In this document: positions 9,421-20,500 of the stretch, piece after piece
Numbering within the stretch: position 1 is the first letter of the stretch
Layout of the letters: each line of letters opens with the position of its first letter
Source: Vibrio gelatinilyticus
GTDB taxonomy: Bacteria; Pseudomonadota; Gammaproteobacteria; Enterobacterales; Vibrionaceae
Length of the DNA stretch: 64,000 nt
Direction of reading: 5' to 3'
Assembly: GCF_022836845.1 (NCBI RefSeq)
Contig: NZ_JAJNNZ010000010.1
Coordinates: forward strand, 62,001 to 126,000
Notes under the pieces: model-generated
Told to the model about the DNA's origin: nothing
The model's database searches: none
What the model saw: the letters and a program-made list of their open reading frames with translations, nothing else
Made by a program: the position numbers and the translations under genes

Positions 9421-9680
9421 TAACCCAATTTGGTGATGCAGATTTGGGTTGCCTGCATTGCAAAACCAGCCTCGTTCTTTCATTCTAAAAGAGAGCGAGG
9501 CGCTTTCCTGGCAATGCTAAGCTGATTTTTTGGCGATTTTCGACGTTTTTCGTTAACAAAGTCGCCTTTTTAGAACTGTTTATATTCTTGTCGCACATTC
9601 TTTAGTCGTAATGAACGCCCACAGGAAAAAATCTGTGTTAGAATGCTGCGCTTGAATATTCATTCATTTTTTCAATTTGC

Positions 9681-10417
<737 letters not shown>

Positions 10418-10442
10418 AATTGCCAAAAGCGTGAATGACTTA

Positions 10443-10472
10443 AAAAAACGACCATTATCGGTCGTTTTTTTT
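10443..10472 (+). terminator. Rho-independent terminator after adk
   Basis: A-rich left arm ending AACGACC pairs with GGTCGTT across an ATTATC loop, then a T run. Thus hemH likely needs its own promoter in the remaining 64 bases. Confidence 0.85.
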
Positions 10473-10536
10473 ATTGATCAAAACCTTAGCGAACTGGGTA
10501 TAATTAGCTAATTCTAAAAACATTGAAAGGAAGCGG

Positions 10537-11502
10537 ATGGGACTCAAAAAGAAAGCGGGAGTATTGCTTGTTAATCTAGGTACACCCGACGCGGCGACGC
10601 CCAAAGCAGTGAAAGCATTTCTCAGTGAGTTTTTGCATGACCATCGGGTCGTGGATATGACGCGCTGGCTATGGTGTCCTTTGCTTCATGGAATTATTTT
10701 ACCGATCCGCGTCCCCAAAGTCGCCAAGCTCTATCAGATGGTGTGGATGGAAGAGGGCTCGCCATTGATGGTGCATTCGCAACGTCAAGCAAAGCAGCTT
10801 GCAAACCATTTGGTCGAGGTGCCAGTCGAACTGGGGATGACCTACGGTTCACCGTCACTAAAAACTGGCATTGATAAACTGATGGAGCAAGGCGTTGAGC
10901 ATATCGTAGTGCTGCCGCTCTACCCGCAGTACTCAGCAACAACCACCGCTGCTGTGTTTGACGGCATTGCGAAGCAGTTAAAAACATCACCATTGTTACC
11001 TGAGATTAGCTTTATTACGGATTATCACAGCCACCCTCTGTATATTAAAGCGCTGGCCGGAAAAGTGCGTCGTTACTGGCAAGAGCATGGTCAAGGAGAA
11101 TACTTGTTATGTTCTTATCACGGGATCCCAAAGCGCTTTGCTGACAATGGTGATGTCTACCCAAAACATTGCGAGATAACCACACAGCTTTTAGCCAAAG
11201 AGCTTCAATTGAGCTCTAAGCAAATAGGTATGAGTTATCAATCTCGCTTTGGTCGAGAAGAGTGGTTAACGCCTTATACAGATAAAACCCTAGAAGCAAT
11301 GCCAAGCAATGGCACCAAGAAAGTGGATATTATGACGCCGGCATTTTCGGTTGATTGTTTAGAGACACTTGAAGAAATAGCCGAGCAGTGTAAAGAAAGC
11401 TTTTTGGATGCGGGTGGTGACGAGTTTCGTTATATCGAATGTTTAAATGATGACAAACAGCACATAGAGATGATGGCAGAACTGATCAAAGGCAAGTTAT
11501 AA
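10537..11502 (+). CDS. hemH: Ferrochelatase
   Basis: A 321-residue ferrochelatase inserting Fe2+ into protoporphyrin IX as the last step of haem synthesis. Diagnostic motifs are [11 protein letters not shown] at the N-terminus, the metal-binding SYHGIPKRF (catalytic His near 194) and the C-terminal [15 protein letters not shown] with the conserved Glu. GAAAGGAAGCGG precedes the ATG. The length matches the proteobacterial membrane-associated enzyme without a [2Fe-2S] extension. Confidence 0.97.
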   Translation: MGLKKKAGVLLVNLGTPDAATPKAVKAFLSEFLHDHRVVDMTRWLWCPLLHGIILPIRVPKVAKLYQMVWMEEGSPLMVHSQRQAKQLANHLVEVPVELGMTYGSPSLKTGIDKLMEQGVEHIVVLPLYPQYSATTTAAVFDGIAKQLKTSPLLPEISFITDYHSHPLYIKALAGKVRRYWQEHGQGEYLLCSYHGIPKRFADNGDVYPKHCEITTQLLAKELQLSSKQIGMSYQSRFGREEWLTPYTDKTLEAMPSNGTKKVDIMTPAFSVDCLETLEEIAEQCKESFLDAGGDEFRYIECLNDDKQHIEMMAELIKGKL

Positions 11503-11550
11503 GTACGGCACAACTTGTCATGCGGCACTGACAATGTATCTAGAAATAAA

Positions 11551-11575
11551 AAAGGGCGATCTTCTGATCGCCCTT
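11551..11575. terminator. Bidirectional terminator between hemH and peptide permease
   Basis: A perfect 11-bp stem (AAAGGGCGATC/GATCGCCCTTT) with a TTCT loop serves both convergent genes; A and T tracts flank it on each side. Confidence 0.9.
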
Positions 11576-11600
11576 TCTATTAGTGTCGTGTTATCACAAA

Positions 11601-12995
11601 TTAAGCCAGTTGCGCCTGCTGATTCTCGTCACTTTCATCAGTGCTTGATGCGTTGCTGATTTCTGCGCCGTGCATCCACTTAACCAGTGTGTTCGCGCAT
11701 AGAAGTAGAAGTACGCCACTGATGGTCGCTGTAATGGCGATGCCGCTAAAAATCGACATAGCGCCCAGTTCACCCACATGAGAGCCGACAAGGCCAGCCA
11801 CGTAGTTAGCGATAGCGTTAAAGCCAAACCATGCACCCATCATCAAGGAAGCTAGGCGAAGCGGCGCCAGCTTGGTCACCAAAGACAATCCGATTGGTGA
11901 AAGGCAAAGCTCACCTAGCGTATGGAAGAAAAATGCACCCACAAGCCAAAGCATAGAGGTCTTAACCGTCACATCCCCGCCTTGCTCAAGTACAGCACCA
12001 ACCATGCATAGGAAGCCAAGCGCTAAGAAAAACAGTGCAAGTGCAAATTTAACAGGTGAGTTCGGTTCGCGTTTCCCCAGTTTTACCCAAAATGCGGCAA
12101 GAACAGGTGCAAGAACGATAATGAAAAATGGGTTGAGTGATTGGAACCAGGCCGAAGGCACTTCGAAGTCACCCAACATACGATCAGTGTATTGCTGAGT
12201 ATAGATGTTCATCAAACCGCCAGCTTGCTCAAAGCCTGCCCAGAAAACAATCACGAACAGCCCCATGATGAGAATCACTTTCAGGCGATCCATCTCTTCT
12301 TTGGTAAGAGGCGCTTTGTTCTTGGAGTTATTGAGCTGTTTAGCACGAGCAGCCGCGGGAACGGTACCGATATCACCTAGCCAAGGTTTGGCAAGCGTTA
12401 CTTGCATGATAAGGCTGATCACCATACCGATGCCTGCGGCAAGGAAGCCAGCGCGCCAGCCGTAAGAGCCAGTCACAGAGCCAGATACAATACCCGCCAA
12501 CAAAGCACCAAGGTTGATACCCATATAGAAAATCGTAAAGGCGCCATCACGACGGTTGTCACCCTCTTTATAGAGATCGCCTACCATGGTAGAGATATTA
12601 GGTTTGAACATACCATTACCAGCGATCAGAAGCGCTAGACCTAGGTAAAAAGCTGTTTCGCCACCAAGACCAATCGCTCCGGAAGGGAATGCCAGAGTAA
12701 ATTGACCTGTGGCCATGAGTATACCACCAAGAATAATGGATTTACGCTGGCCTAAGTAGTTGTCTGCAATCCATCCACCAATAAGAGGAGTAATATAAAC
12801 GAGGCCGGTGTAGATGCCGTACAGATCAAGAGCTTGTTTCGTGGTCCATCCCATACCACCATTAATCGTGGTATCCGTAAGGAATAAAACTAAAATGGCA
12901 CGCATTGCATAGTAGGAGAATCGCTCCCAAAGCTCTGTACCAAAAAGTAGGAATAGACCGCGAGGGTGACCAAGAATGTTATGTTGTTCTCTCAT
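11601..12995 (-). CDS. POT-family proton-dependent di-/tripeptide permease
   Basis: A 464-residue protein with 12-14 membrane helices. The proton-coupled peptide transporter signature is at the start (ELWERFSYYAMRAILVLFL, containing the ExxER-type motif), followed by GGWIADNYLGQRKSIILGG and FxIFYMGINLGALLAGIVSG (PTR2 signatures). It imports short peptides with protons, as DtpA/DtpB (TppB) do. It is monocistronic, convergent with hemH. The 292-base gap to rfaH carries its promoter region on an AT-rich stretch, where I could not identify an operator. Confidence 0.93.
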   Translation of the reverse strand: MREQHNILGHPRGLFLLFGTELWERFSYYAMRAILVLFLTDTTINGGMGWTTKQALDLYGIYTGLVYITPLIGGWIADNYLGQRKSIILGGILMATGQFTLAFPSGAIGLGGETAFYLGLALLIAGNGMFKPNISTMVGDLYKEGDNRRDGAFTIFYMGINLGALLAGIVSGSVTGSYGWRAGFLAAGIGMVISLIMQVTLAKPWLGDIGTVPAAARAKQLNNSKNKAPLTKEEMDRLKVILIMGLFVIVFWAGFEQAGGLMNIYTQQYTDRMLGDFEVPSAWFQSLNPFFIIVLAPVLAAFWVKLGKREPNSPVKFALALFFLALGFLCMVGAVLEQGGDVTVKTSMLWLVGAFFFHTLGELCLSPIGLSLVTKLAPLRLASLMMGAWFGFNAIANYVAGLVGSHVGELGAMSIFSGIAITATISGVLLLLCANTLVKWMHGAEISNASSTDESDENQQAQLA

Positions 12996-13230
12996 AAGTA
13001 TTACTAATTTTTATTATCAAAGAATTTAATGTGACATAATGTATACAGAACAGAATTTAAGTCCGCAACAGTGGTTTATGTTGGTTTTTTGTAAACAGTA
13101 CGGTTAAGCGCATGAAAGTGAAGTTCTTTTTTACAAAATGACACGAAAAGAACGTGCTGCAATCTTAATTTCCATTTTTACTCTATCCTAGAAGTGCCGG
13201 AATAATAGTTAGATAAGACGTTGGACTATA

Positions 13231-13258
13231 TTGAAGGGCGTGCTGTTAGTGGTAAAAT
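13231..13258 (+). promoter_or_regulatory. Probable sigma-70 promoter of rfaH
   Basis: TTGAAG at 13231, 16 bases, then TAAAAT at 13253 preceded by TG (extended -10). The start would be near 13265, giving a leader of about 23 bases. Confidence 0.5.
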
Positions 13259-13287
13259 GTACGAAACAAGGAATAGGTTAGTAATTA

Positions 13288-13782
13288 ATGAATCGTTGGT
13301 ACCTTCTCTACTGCAAAAGGGGCGAGCAAAGCAGAGCTAAGCTTCATTTAGAAAATCAGGCAATTGAATGCTATTACCCACAGATAGAGATCGAAAAGAT
13401 AAAACGCGGCAAGCGTCAAATTGTCAGTGAACCCATGTTTCCATCTTATATGTTTGTTCGCTTCGATTACGAACAAGGCCCGAGCTTTACAACACTGCGC
13501 TCGACAAGAGGGGTGGTGGACTTTATCCGTTTTGGAGCGCAACCCCAGATTGTAAGCGACGCCCTCATTGACGAGCTTAAACAACTTGAAAGCGCGCAAA
13601 GCCTTTGTGATGGACATGAAATACTTGAGCCGGGACAGAGTGTATCTGTGAAGGCTGGGCAATTTGCTGGCTTTGAAGCCATTTTCAAAGAAGCTGATGG
13701 AGATGCACGCTCAATCATGTTGGTAAATTTGATCAATAAATCAGTGCCGGTGAGCATTGATAATCGGGATTTGGACGTATAG
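13288..13782 (+). CDS. rfaH: RfaH, NusG-family antitermination factor
   Basis: A 164-residue NusG paralogue. The N-terminal NGN domain (WYLLYCKRGEQSRAKLHLEN... PMFPSYMFVRF) carries RfaH-specific residues in place of the NusG ones. A linker and a short C-terminal domain (VKAGQFAGFEAIFKEADGDA, about residues 112-164), the part that refolds from alpha hairpin to KOW barrel, follow. RfaH loads at ops elements to help transcribe and translate long horizontally acquired or surface-polysaccharide operons. No ops-controlled operon was noticed here. The gene is monocistronic. Confidence 0.93.
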   Translation: MNRWYLLYCKRGEQSRAKLHLENQAIECYYPQIEIEKIKRGKRQIVSEPMFPSYMFVRFDYEQGPSFTTLRSTRGVVDFIRFGAQPQIVSDALIDELKQLESAQSLCDGHEILEPGQSVSVKAGQFAGFEAIFKEADGDARSIMLVNLINKSVPVSIDNRDLDV

Positions 13783-13834
13783 GAAGAGACGCGCATTTAC
13801 CAATGTATGGTGATAAGTGAATCGTGATTGAAAC

Positions 13835-13880
13835 AAAAAGGCCTAATACTCTTAATAGATTAAGAGTATTAGGCCTTTTT
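13835..13880. terminator. 21-bp-stem bidirectional terminator rfaH/dapD
   Basis: Arms 13835-13855 and 13860-13880 are perfectly complementary over 21 bp around a TAGA loop; the outer ends are A5/T5. It serves convergent rfaH and dapD. Confidence 0.95.
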
Positions 13881-13895
13881 CTCTATTTGATATTC

Positions 13896-14927
13896 TTAGT
13901 TATTGCTGTGCAATTCGCTGTTTAGTTCGACTGCTGTTTTGTTTGTCAAACACTCGATCTGACCCGTGACAGAGTTGCGACGGAATAGTAGGTCCGATTT
14001 ACCTGCAAGATCACGCGCTTTAACGACTTCAACTTCTTGTCCGTTTGCATCTAACATGCGAACTTTTGAGCCGGCGGTTACATATAAGCCAGATTCAACA
14101 GTACAACGATCGCCTAGCGGGAACCCAAGGCCAGCATTGGCACCTAGAAGTGAGTTTTCACCAATAGAAACAACAACAGTGCCGCCACCAGATAGCGTAC
14201 CCATAATAGAAGCGCCGCCACCGATATCTGAACCATTCCCAACGACAACACCTGCAGAGATACGGCCTTCAACCATGCTCACACCAGTAGTGCCAGCATT
14301 GAAGTTAATGAAGCCTTCGTGCATAACCGTTGTGCCTTCGCCCACATGAGCGCCAAGGCGAACACGTGAAGTGTCAGCAATACGTACACCTGTCGGTACC
14401 ACGTAATCCACCATTTTAGGGAATTTATCTACGCAATCGACAGTAAGAGCTTGACCTGCAAGGCGAGCTTCGATTTGACGATCCGCAAGCTCTGGCAAAT
14501 CGATTGGCCCTTGGTTGGTCCAAGCGATGTTGTGGAGCAAGCCAAAGATACCATCAAGTACAGTGCCGTGCGGCTGAACCAATCGATTCGAAATCAGTTG
14601 AAGTTTCAAAAAACCTTCCGCAACAGACTGAGGTTTCTCGTCTGTAGAAAGAACAACTAATACAAGTGGTAGAGCCGATAGAGCGGCTTTTTGTGCGAAT
14701 GCTGCATTTTGTTGATCATCATGAGACGCAAACACAGTCGCCAGTTCAGCGCTTTGCTCGGCAGTCACCTCAATGGTTTGGTTACCTTGTGTGTCACCAA
14801 CCACTTTAGAAAGGTCAGAAAGCAGTGCTTCGTTTGGTGCGAGTCGCGGGTGTGGGAAAAATGCTTCGATAATTTTTCCGTCACGATTTTTAGTCGCGGT
14901 ACCAAAAGCCAGTGAAAAAGCTGCCAT
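13896..14927 (-). CDS. dapD: Tetrahydrodipicolinate N-succinyltransferase (long form)
   Basis: A 343-residue enzyme of lysine/diaminopimelate biosynthesis transferring succinyl from succinyl-CoA to tetrahydrodipicolinate. The C-terminal half is a left-handed beta helix built from hexapeptide repeats (GVRIADTSRVRLGAHVGEGT, then GRISAGVVVGNGSDIGGGAS). The N-terminal domain and length match the approximately 340-residue DapD class of Pseudomonas and vibrios rather than the 274-residue E. coli form. It lies alone, converging on rfaH. Confidence 0.93.
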   Translation of the reverse strand: MAAFSLAFGTATKNRDGKIIEAFFPHPRLAPNEALLSDLSKVVGDTQGNQTIEVTAEQSAELATVFASHDDQQNAAFAQKAALSALPLVLVVLSTDEKPQSVAEGFLKLQLISNRLVQPHGTVLDGIFGLLHNIAWTNQGPIDLPELADRQIEARLAGQALTVDCVDKFPKMVDYVVPTGVRIADTSRVRLGAHVGEGTTVMHEGFINFNAGTTGVSMVEGRISAGVVVGNGSDIGGGASIMGTLSGGGTVVVSIGENSLLGANAGLGFPLGDRCTVESGLYVTAGSKVRMLDANGQEVEVVKARDLAGKSDLLFRRNSVTGQIECLTNKTAVELNSELHSNN

Positions 14928-15096
14928 ATTTGTCGTTCTCCATAATAGAATGCGTCTAATTGCATCAATGTGATCCTTGATGCTTTATATTGCGTTCCAT
15001 CTTAAAGAGGGATGTGAAGAGATTAAAGAGCAAAATAGGGAAAAGTCTGTAAAACGATATCCTTTGTCTTTTTAGAGATACTTTTCTCCAAAAAGA

Positions 15097-15131
15097 AAAG
15101 CCAACGGCATACGGTCGTACGCGTTGGCTTT
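15097..15131 (-). terminator. Terminator after yebG
   Basis: A 10-bp stem AAAGCCAACG/CGTTGGCTTT encloses a 15-base partly self-complementary loop. On the minus strand it ends in a T-rich tract 20 bases after the yebG stop. Confidence 0.8.
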
Positions 15132-15150
15132 AACATTGTAAGCGGCTAAC

Positions 15151-15444
15151 TTAAGCCGCTTCGTCGTTGTTTGTTTCTTCTGTCTCAACTGCTTTAGGTT
15201 TTTTAGGCGTCGGCTTGCGTTTAGCGCCCAATGCATAAAGAACCTCTTCTTTACGTTGCGCTAGGAACAAAGACAGCTCTTCTTGCTTACCTTCGTCTTC
15301 CAGCAACTTGCTCTCACTTAACAGATTGAACAGTTCATCTGCCATATCCAACATCTTGTCATAAGCGTCAGCTTCAGCTTTAGAGGTAAAAGTCATCTTT
15401 TCTTCTCCGTTGCGTTCCACCACGTACTTGACGATTACAGCCAT
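15151..15444 (-). CDS. yebG: YebG, DNA damage-inducible protein
   Basis: A 97-residue protein. The first 40 residues (MAVIVKYVVERNGEEKMTFT, then KAEADAYDKMLDMAD) match the YebG family closely. A helical middle and a Lys/Pro-rich then acidic tail end the protein. YebG is an SOS-regulated protein of unknown biochemical function. The LexA box about 30 bases upstream of the start codon confirms the damage-inducible context. It is monocistronic. Confidence 0.92.
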   Translation of the reverse strand: MAVIVKYVVERNGEEKMTFTSKAEADAYDKMLDMADELFNLLSESKLLEDEGKQEELSLFLAQRKEEVLYALGAKRKPTPKKPKAVETEETNNDEAA

Positions 15445-15473
15445 GGTTAATCCTCTAATATGGTCTCAATTTA

Positions 15474-15493
15474 TACTGTCTTTTTATACAGAT
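15474..15493 (-). promoter_or_regulatory. LexA (SOS) box of yebG
   Basis: TACTGTCTTTTTATACAGAT has both invariant half-sites (CTGT-N8-ACAG) and an AT-rich centre. It sits 30 bases from the yebG start codon. Confidence 0.88.
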
Positions 15494-15520
15494 GTGAGCT
15501 GGGCTTGTCCAGCTAAGCCG

Positions 15521-16432
15521 TCAATTCTGAGATCTGATTGCTGAAATATCCCACTGTTTGCAAAAAGACATAAAGTTTTTCAATAGTGGGCTTTGATACT
15601 TCTCTTTGTGTACGAGCAACCAAAAGCGTCGTCTCATGTCCAATGAAACGGAGATCTGAGCCACTCTTCCATCGTTAAGTGCCGCCTGAGCGGATAATTT
15701 GGACAAGCAAGCCAAACCCAAACCAGCGCTGACACTGTTAATGATGGCTTCGGTCGTGTTGAGTTCAAATACCTCGTGCCAGATTTCAATGCGTGGTGCA
15801 ACGGCGCGTAAGAAAAACTCACGAGTTCCAGAGCCGGGTTCGCGCAAAATCCAATGACTGGCTTCGAGCTCTGCTAATGCGACTTGAGGGCGCTGAGTTA
15901 ACGGATGGTTAGCGTGAACGATAATGCACATCTCGTCTTCACTAAACGGGATACTCTCAAGTTCGCTATGCAGCGTTTTACCTTCTATTAATCCTATATC
16001 GAGCTGGTAGTCGACCAGCTTTTGGCAGATTTGTGCACTGTTTGAAATAAACAGCTGCTGAGTATTGTGAGGTTGCGAGGGGCGAAACTGACTGAGAAGA
16101 AAAGGTGCAACCTGATTGCCAATGGTATCGCTGGCGCCAATACGTAATAGTCCGGTTAAATCATGTCCCTCTTGAAAGAGTAAATCAATGTCGCCAGCGC
16201 GGTTGAGCAGTTCATCGGCTAAAGGCAGTAGCTTCTTACCTTCTTGGTTCAATATCAATCGATTGTTAATACGATCAAAGAGAGCGTGACCAAGCTGCTT
16301 TTCAAGTTCGGCAAGAGACATGCTTACCGCCGCTTTGGATAGAAAAAGAGCGTCGGCGGCGGTTGTCAGTGTTTGATGTTGAGTTACGGTCACAAACACA
16401 CGCAGCTGCTTTAAGGAAATTGAATTTGCCAT
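15521..16432 (-). CDS. LysR-family transcriptional regulator
   Basis: A 303-residue LTTR. The N-terminal winged helix-turn-helix (LKQLRVFVTVTQHQTLTTAA, then LFLSKAAVSMSLAELEKQLG) spans about residues 6-65, followed by a linker helix and a periplasmic-binding-protein-like effector domain from about residue 90. The sequence resembles the YeiE/CysB-like branch but I cannot name the orthologue. It is divergent from a TDT-family transporter with 93 bases between, so it probably controls that gene and itself. A 14-bp perfect palindrome lies immediately before its start codon. Confidence 0.9.
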   Translation of the reverse strand: MANSISLKQLRVFVTVTQHQTLTTAADALFLSKAAVSMSLAELEKQLGHALFDRINNRLILNQEGKKLLPLADELLNRAGDIDLLFQEGHDLTGLLRIGASDTIGNQVAPFLLSQFRPSQPHNTQQLFISNSAQICQKLVDYQLDIGLIEGKTLHSELESIPFSEDEMCIIVHANHPLTQRPQVALAELEASHWILREPGSGTREFFLRAVAPRIEIWHEVFELNTTEAIINSVSAGLGLACLSKLSAQAALNDGRVAQISVSLDMRRRFWLLVHKEKYQSPLLKNFMSFCKQWDISAIRSQN

Positions 16433-16434
16433 GT

Positions 16435-16448
16435 TTAAGTTAACTTAA
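16435..16448. promoter_or_regulatory. Perfect palindrome at LysR start, possible operator
   Basis: TTAAGTTAACTTAA is a perfect 14-bp palindrome beginning 3 bases upstream of the LysR ATG, inside the 93-base divergent promoter region. LTTRs bind AT-rich interrupted palindromes, so autoregulation is plausible but unproven. Confidence 0.4.
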
Positions 16449-16525
16449 CCCTTGTTTGATTTTATTCAATATATATAAACCACGGCGGGAGGTAAAATAC
16501 CCCCATTAGAAATTGAGGGCATGTC

Positions 16526-17497
16526 ATGGTTACCACGTTAAAACGCTTGCATCGTAACATTCAAAGTGCGCCAACGCCGATGGCTGGTTTGGCTCTCGGG
16601 ATTGCGAGCTTAGGGTGGAGCTGGGAGAACGTATTCGACAGCGGTAATGTTGTCCAGTGGGCAGGGGCGGCTGTCGCCAGCATCCTCATTGCGATATTGA
16701 CTTACAAATTCATCTTTCATCACCATTGTCTGCGCGCCGATTTGGCGCACCCCGTTGTCGGCAGCGTTGTACCGACATATGCCATGGCGATCATGGTGAT
16801 TTCAAACAGCATCGGTCAGTTTTCACCAATGTGGGGTGACGCCATGTGGCTGTTGGCCGTCATGTTGCACATGTTATTTCTGATCAGTTTTATTTACCAT
16901 CGCAGTCGAGAATTTGAATTGCACCACATGATACCGAGCTGGTTTATACCACCTATTGGCATCGTGGTCGCCGATGTATCTTATTCCGGCAATGTTGCTT
17001 TAGAGCCGCTTGCGACTGGCGCTCTTGTTTTCGGCATTGGCATGTATGCCGTGATGTTGCCCACGATGATCTATCGTTTGGTTTTTGCTCATGAGATCCC
17101 TGATGCCGCTAAACCAACATTAGCGATATTGGCGGCGCCAGCCAGTTTGTCTTTGGCAGGGTATCTGAGTGTCAGTACCACGCCATCAGCAGTATTAGTG
17201 GCGCTGTTATTTGGTATCGCGGTACTAATGACTCTAGTGATTTACATCTCATTCATTAAGCTACTGCAGTTACCCTTTAGTCCTGGATATGCGGCGTTTA
17301 CCTTCCCTATGGTTATCGGAGCAACGGCGCTTTATAAACTCGAAGCGTGGATGGTGTCGGTTGGGGCCTCAAATAGCGCGGTAAAACAGATCCATTGGCT
17401 GGCCAATATTGAACTGATTATCGCGACTATCGTGGTGAGCTACGTGGCATTGCGTTATTTTTGGGCCTATCTACCTATGAAGCAAAAAGCACTATAA
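16526..17497 (+). CDS. TDT-family transporter (TehA/SLAC1-like)
   Basis: A 323-residue membrane protein with about ten helices and almost no soluble domain, opening with APTPMAGLALGIASLGWSW, the TDT-family signature (TehA, Mae1, SSU1, SLAC1). Such proteins move tellurite, C4-dicarboxylates, sulfite or anions; the substrate is not deducible. The ATG at 16526 is out of frame with another ATG 5 bases upstream, and GAGGG lies 11-15 bases before it. The divergent LysR gene is its likely regulator. Confidence 0.85.
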   Translation: MVTTLKRLHRNIQSAPTPMAGLALGIASLGWSWENVFDSGNVVQWAGAAVASILIAILTYKFIFHHHCLRADLAHPVVGSVVPTYAMAIMVISNSIGQFSPMWGDAMWLLAVMLHMLFLISFIYHRSREFELHHMIPSWFIPPIGIVVADVSYSGNVALEPLATGALVFGIGMYAVMLPTMIYRLVFAHEIPDAAKPTLAILAAPASLSLAGYLSVSTTPSAVLVALLFGIAVLMTLVIYISFIKLLQLPFSPGYAAFTFPMVIGATALYKLEAWMVSVGASNSAVKQIHWLANIELIIATIVVSYVALRYFWAYLPMKQKAL

Positions 17498-17566
17498 ATC
17501 ACTGATAGAGACTGTTCAGAATGTGTTAATCTTTAACGAGGACAATCAGTTAAAGGCAGCACCCTT

Positions 17567-20500
17567 TTGTTTACTATTTATCACTCCAATCAAATTGATG
17601 TTTTGAAATCGTTGTTAGTGGCGCTCATCAAGCGAGAGCCACTTGCAAATCCATTTGAACAAGAGCAGATACTAGTGCAAAGCCCTGGCATGTCACAGTG
17701 GTTAAAAATGGCGTTAGCGCAAGAGTTGGGGGTCGCGGCTAATCTTAATTTTCCACTCCCCGCCACTTTTATTTGGGACATGTTTACGCAAGTGCTCGAT
17801 GATGTACCAGCACGGAGCGCGTTCAACAAAGAAGCCATGACATGGAAAGTCATGCAGCTACTGCCCCAACATCTACAAGATCCTGATTTTGCACCACTTG
17901 CAAGCTACTTAGCCGAAGATGACGATGGCTCCAAGTGTTATCAATTGGCGGAAAAAATTGCCGATATTTACGACGGATATTTAGTGTACCGACCTGAGTG
18001 GATAGCAAGTTGGGAGTCGGGCATTGATATTGCTGAGCTAAGTGATGAACAACCGTGGCAACCAAAATTGTGGCAAGCTCTTTATGATCATACTGTCAAT
18101 CTAGACCAATCCCCGTATCATAGGGCCAACCTTTACGAACACTTTATTGACTCGCTCAACCATCGCCGAGACGCGGGGCTGACATTGCCTAAGCGTTTGT
18201 TTGTCTTTGGTATATCCTCGCTTCCTCCCCGGTATCTCGATGCCTTAAAGGCATTAGGACAACACATCGATGTTCACCTAATGTTCACCAATCCCTGCCG
18301 TTATTATTGGGGAGATGTACGTGACAAAAAATATTTGGCTAAGTTGGCAGCTCGGCATCGGAACCATTTAGAGTGGCAAGGCAGCCCTGATGGTTTGAAA
18401 TTCCGTGAAGAGGACCAAAACGTTGCTCAGCTAAAAGGCAGCATTGAAGATAATTTAGAGGATGAGATGCACATCAGTGACGTTGGCAATAGTTTGTTAG
18501 CGTCGATGGGTAAACTCGGCCGAGATAACCTTTATTTGCTGTCACAACTCGAATCTCACGAAATTGAAGCTTTTGTTGATATTGACAAAATCAGCTTGCT
18601 ACAACATATCCAATCGGACATTTTTAATCTAGAAGAACATCAAAACGACGACCAGATATTATGCTCAAATCATAAGCCACAAATTCACAAAAACGATCGT
18701 TCTTTGACGATTCACCGCTGTCATAGTGCCATGAGAGAGGTTGAAGTACTGCACGATAATTTGTTGGCGATGTTTGATAGCGATCCTGAGCTTAAGCCAA
18801 GAGACATTATTGTGATGGTCGCCGACATTAATAGCTATAGTCCGGCGATTCAAGCGGTTTTTGGTAATGCTCCAGGCCAACGCTATATTCCTTTCTCTAT
18901 CTCAGATCGCACTGCCGATAAAGAGAGCCCACTTCTTAATGCCTTTAATCAATTGTTGGCGTTACCGGAAATGCGTTGCACGTCAAGCGAGCTGTTAGAG
19001 CTGTTAGAAGTACCAGCAATATCAGCACGGTTTGACCTCAACGAACATGACTATCGAGTGATCAAACAATGGGTCGAAGAGTCGCAGATCCGTTGGGGGT
19101 TAGATGAATCCACCGCGGGTGAGTTTGACTTGCCGAAACTAAACCAGAATTCCTGGAAGTTTGGTATACAAAGAATGTTAGCGGGTTATGCGATGAATGA
19201 GCAGGCAGGATTATTGTCTGTTGATAATGAGTACATTGCACCGTATCAACAAGTACAAGGGATGCAGGCAGAAATTGCCGGTAAGCTAGCCCAGTTTATC
19301 GATACCGTGGATTATTTTCGTTGTCAGTTGTCGAATTCCCAATCGGCGAACCATTGGCGCGCAATCATCCATGAGCTGGTGGAGCAACTGTTTTTGGTTG
19401 ATAGTGAAGGTGAAATGGTGGTTAGGGCCATTCGTGACACCGTTGCAAATCTGAATGACCAATTGAACGATGCCCGTTATGAGCAGGCGTTATCTCCGAA
19501 AATTGTCCGACAGTATTTTTTAGATAAGTTATCTGGAGCTCGCGTGAGCCAAAGGTTTCTCGCGGGGCAGGTCAACTTTTGTACGTTAATGCCAATGCGT
19601 TCGATTCCTTTTAAAACGGTTTGTTTGCTTGGCATGAACGATGGCGTCTATCCGCGCAGTATGCCCCCGGAAACATTCGATTTAATGAATAATCGTACTA
19701 AACCAGGTGACCGCTCACGTCGTGATGATGATCGCTATCTCTTTTTAGAGGCTCTGTTGTCAGCGCAGAACTACCTGTATATCAGCTATGTTGGACGATC
19801 GATTTGGGATAATACAGAGCGAGTACCCTCGGTACTGGTCTCCGAATTAACCGAGTACTGTGAACAAAATTATTGTCTGACGGGGGACCAAGCCCTATCG
19901 GTGGATGAATCTGGGGAAAAGCTGATTGAGCAAATCAGCCAAGAGTATTCTATGGTGCCTTTTAGCCCTGCTCATTATGGTATAGGTGATGACGGCTATC
20001 GCAGCTACGCCAAAGAATGGTTACCGAGCGCAAGTCAGAGTCGTTCGTCAGCCGACAAACACACAAGCCGCCACGCATTTCAGCTAGCACCAATCGTGCT
20101 GAGTGATCATCATCGGCTGGAATTGGACTTGACGGAGCTGCAACGCTTTTGGCGGCTGCCTGTTCAGTATCTTTTCAATCGAAGGCTGAAGGTGTCATTC
20201 GAGCAAAATCAGTATCTGATTGATGACGATGAACCATTTGCGCTAAATGGGCTGGAAAGTTACCAATTAAGGGATACTTTGTTAGCCGATTTAGTCACTG
20301 TGGGTACACAAGAGCAAACGGGTTACTTGCAGCATTTTGTCGAGAATCAAAAGGCGCAAGGCTACTTGCCGGTTGGGCATTTTGGTGAGTTGGAATATGC
20401 CGCGAACCTAGCTCAAACTAAGGAGCTAGCAGAGGTGATTAGTCACTTAACTGGGCAGTCTGTTGACGATATAGAGATCAACATCCAGTTAACCGCCGAG

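Noticed and set aside
12205..12465. Open frames antisense to the peptide permease (and similar antisense frames over recB, dapD, hemH and the nqr genes).
   Set aside because: They mirror the coding frame of well-recognised genes and have no motif or start signals; treated as shadows.
13251..13263. GGTAAAATGTACG occurs both before rfaH and before the NSS transporter (52894-52906).
   Set aside because: Both copies overlap likely -10 boxes (TAAAAT), so the shared 13-mer is more simply explained as two promoters; no wider similarity flanks them.
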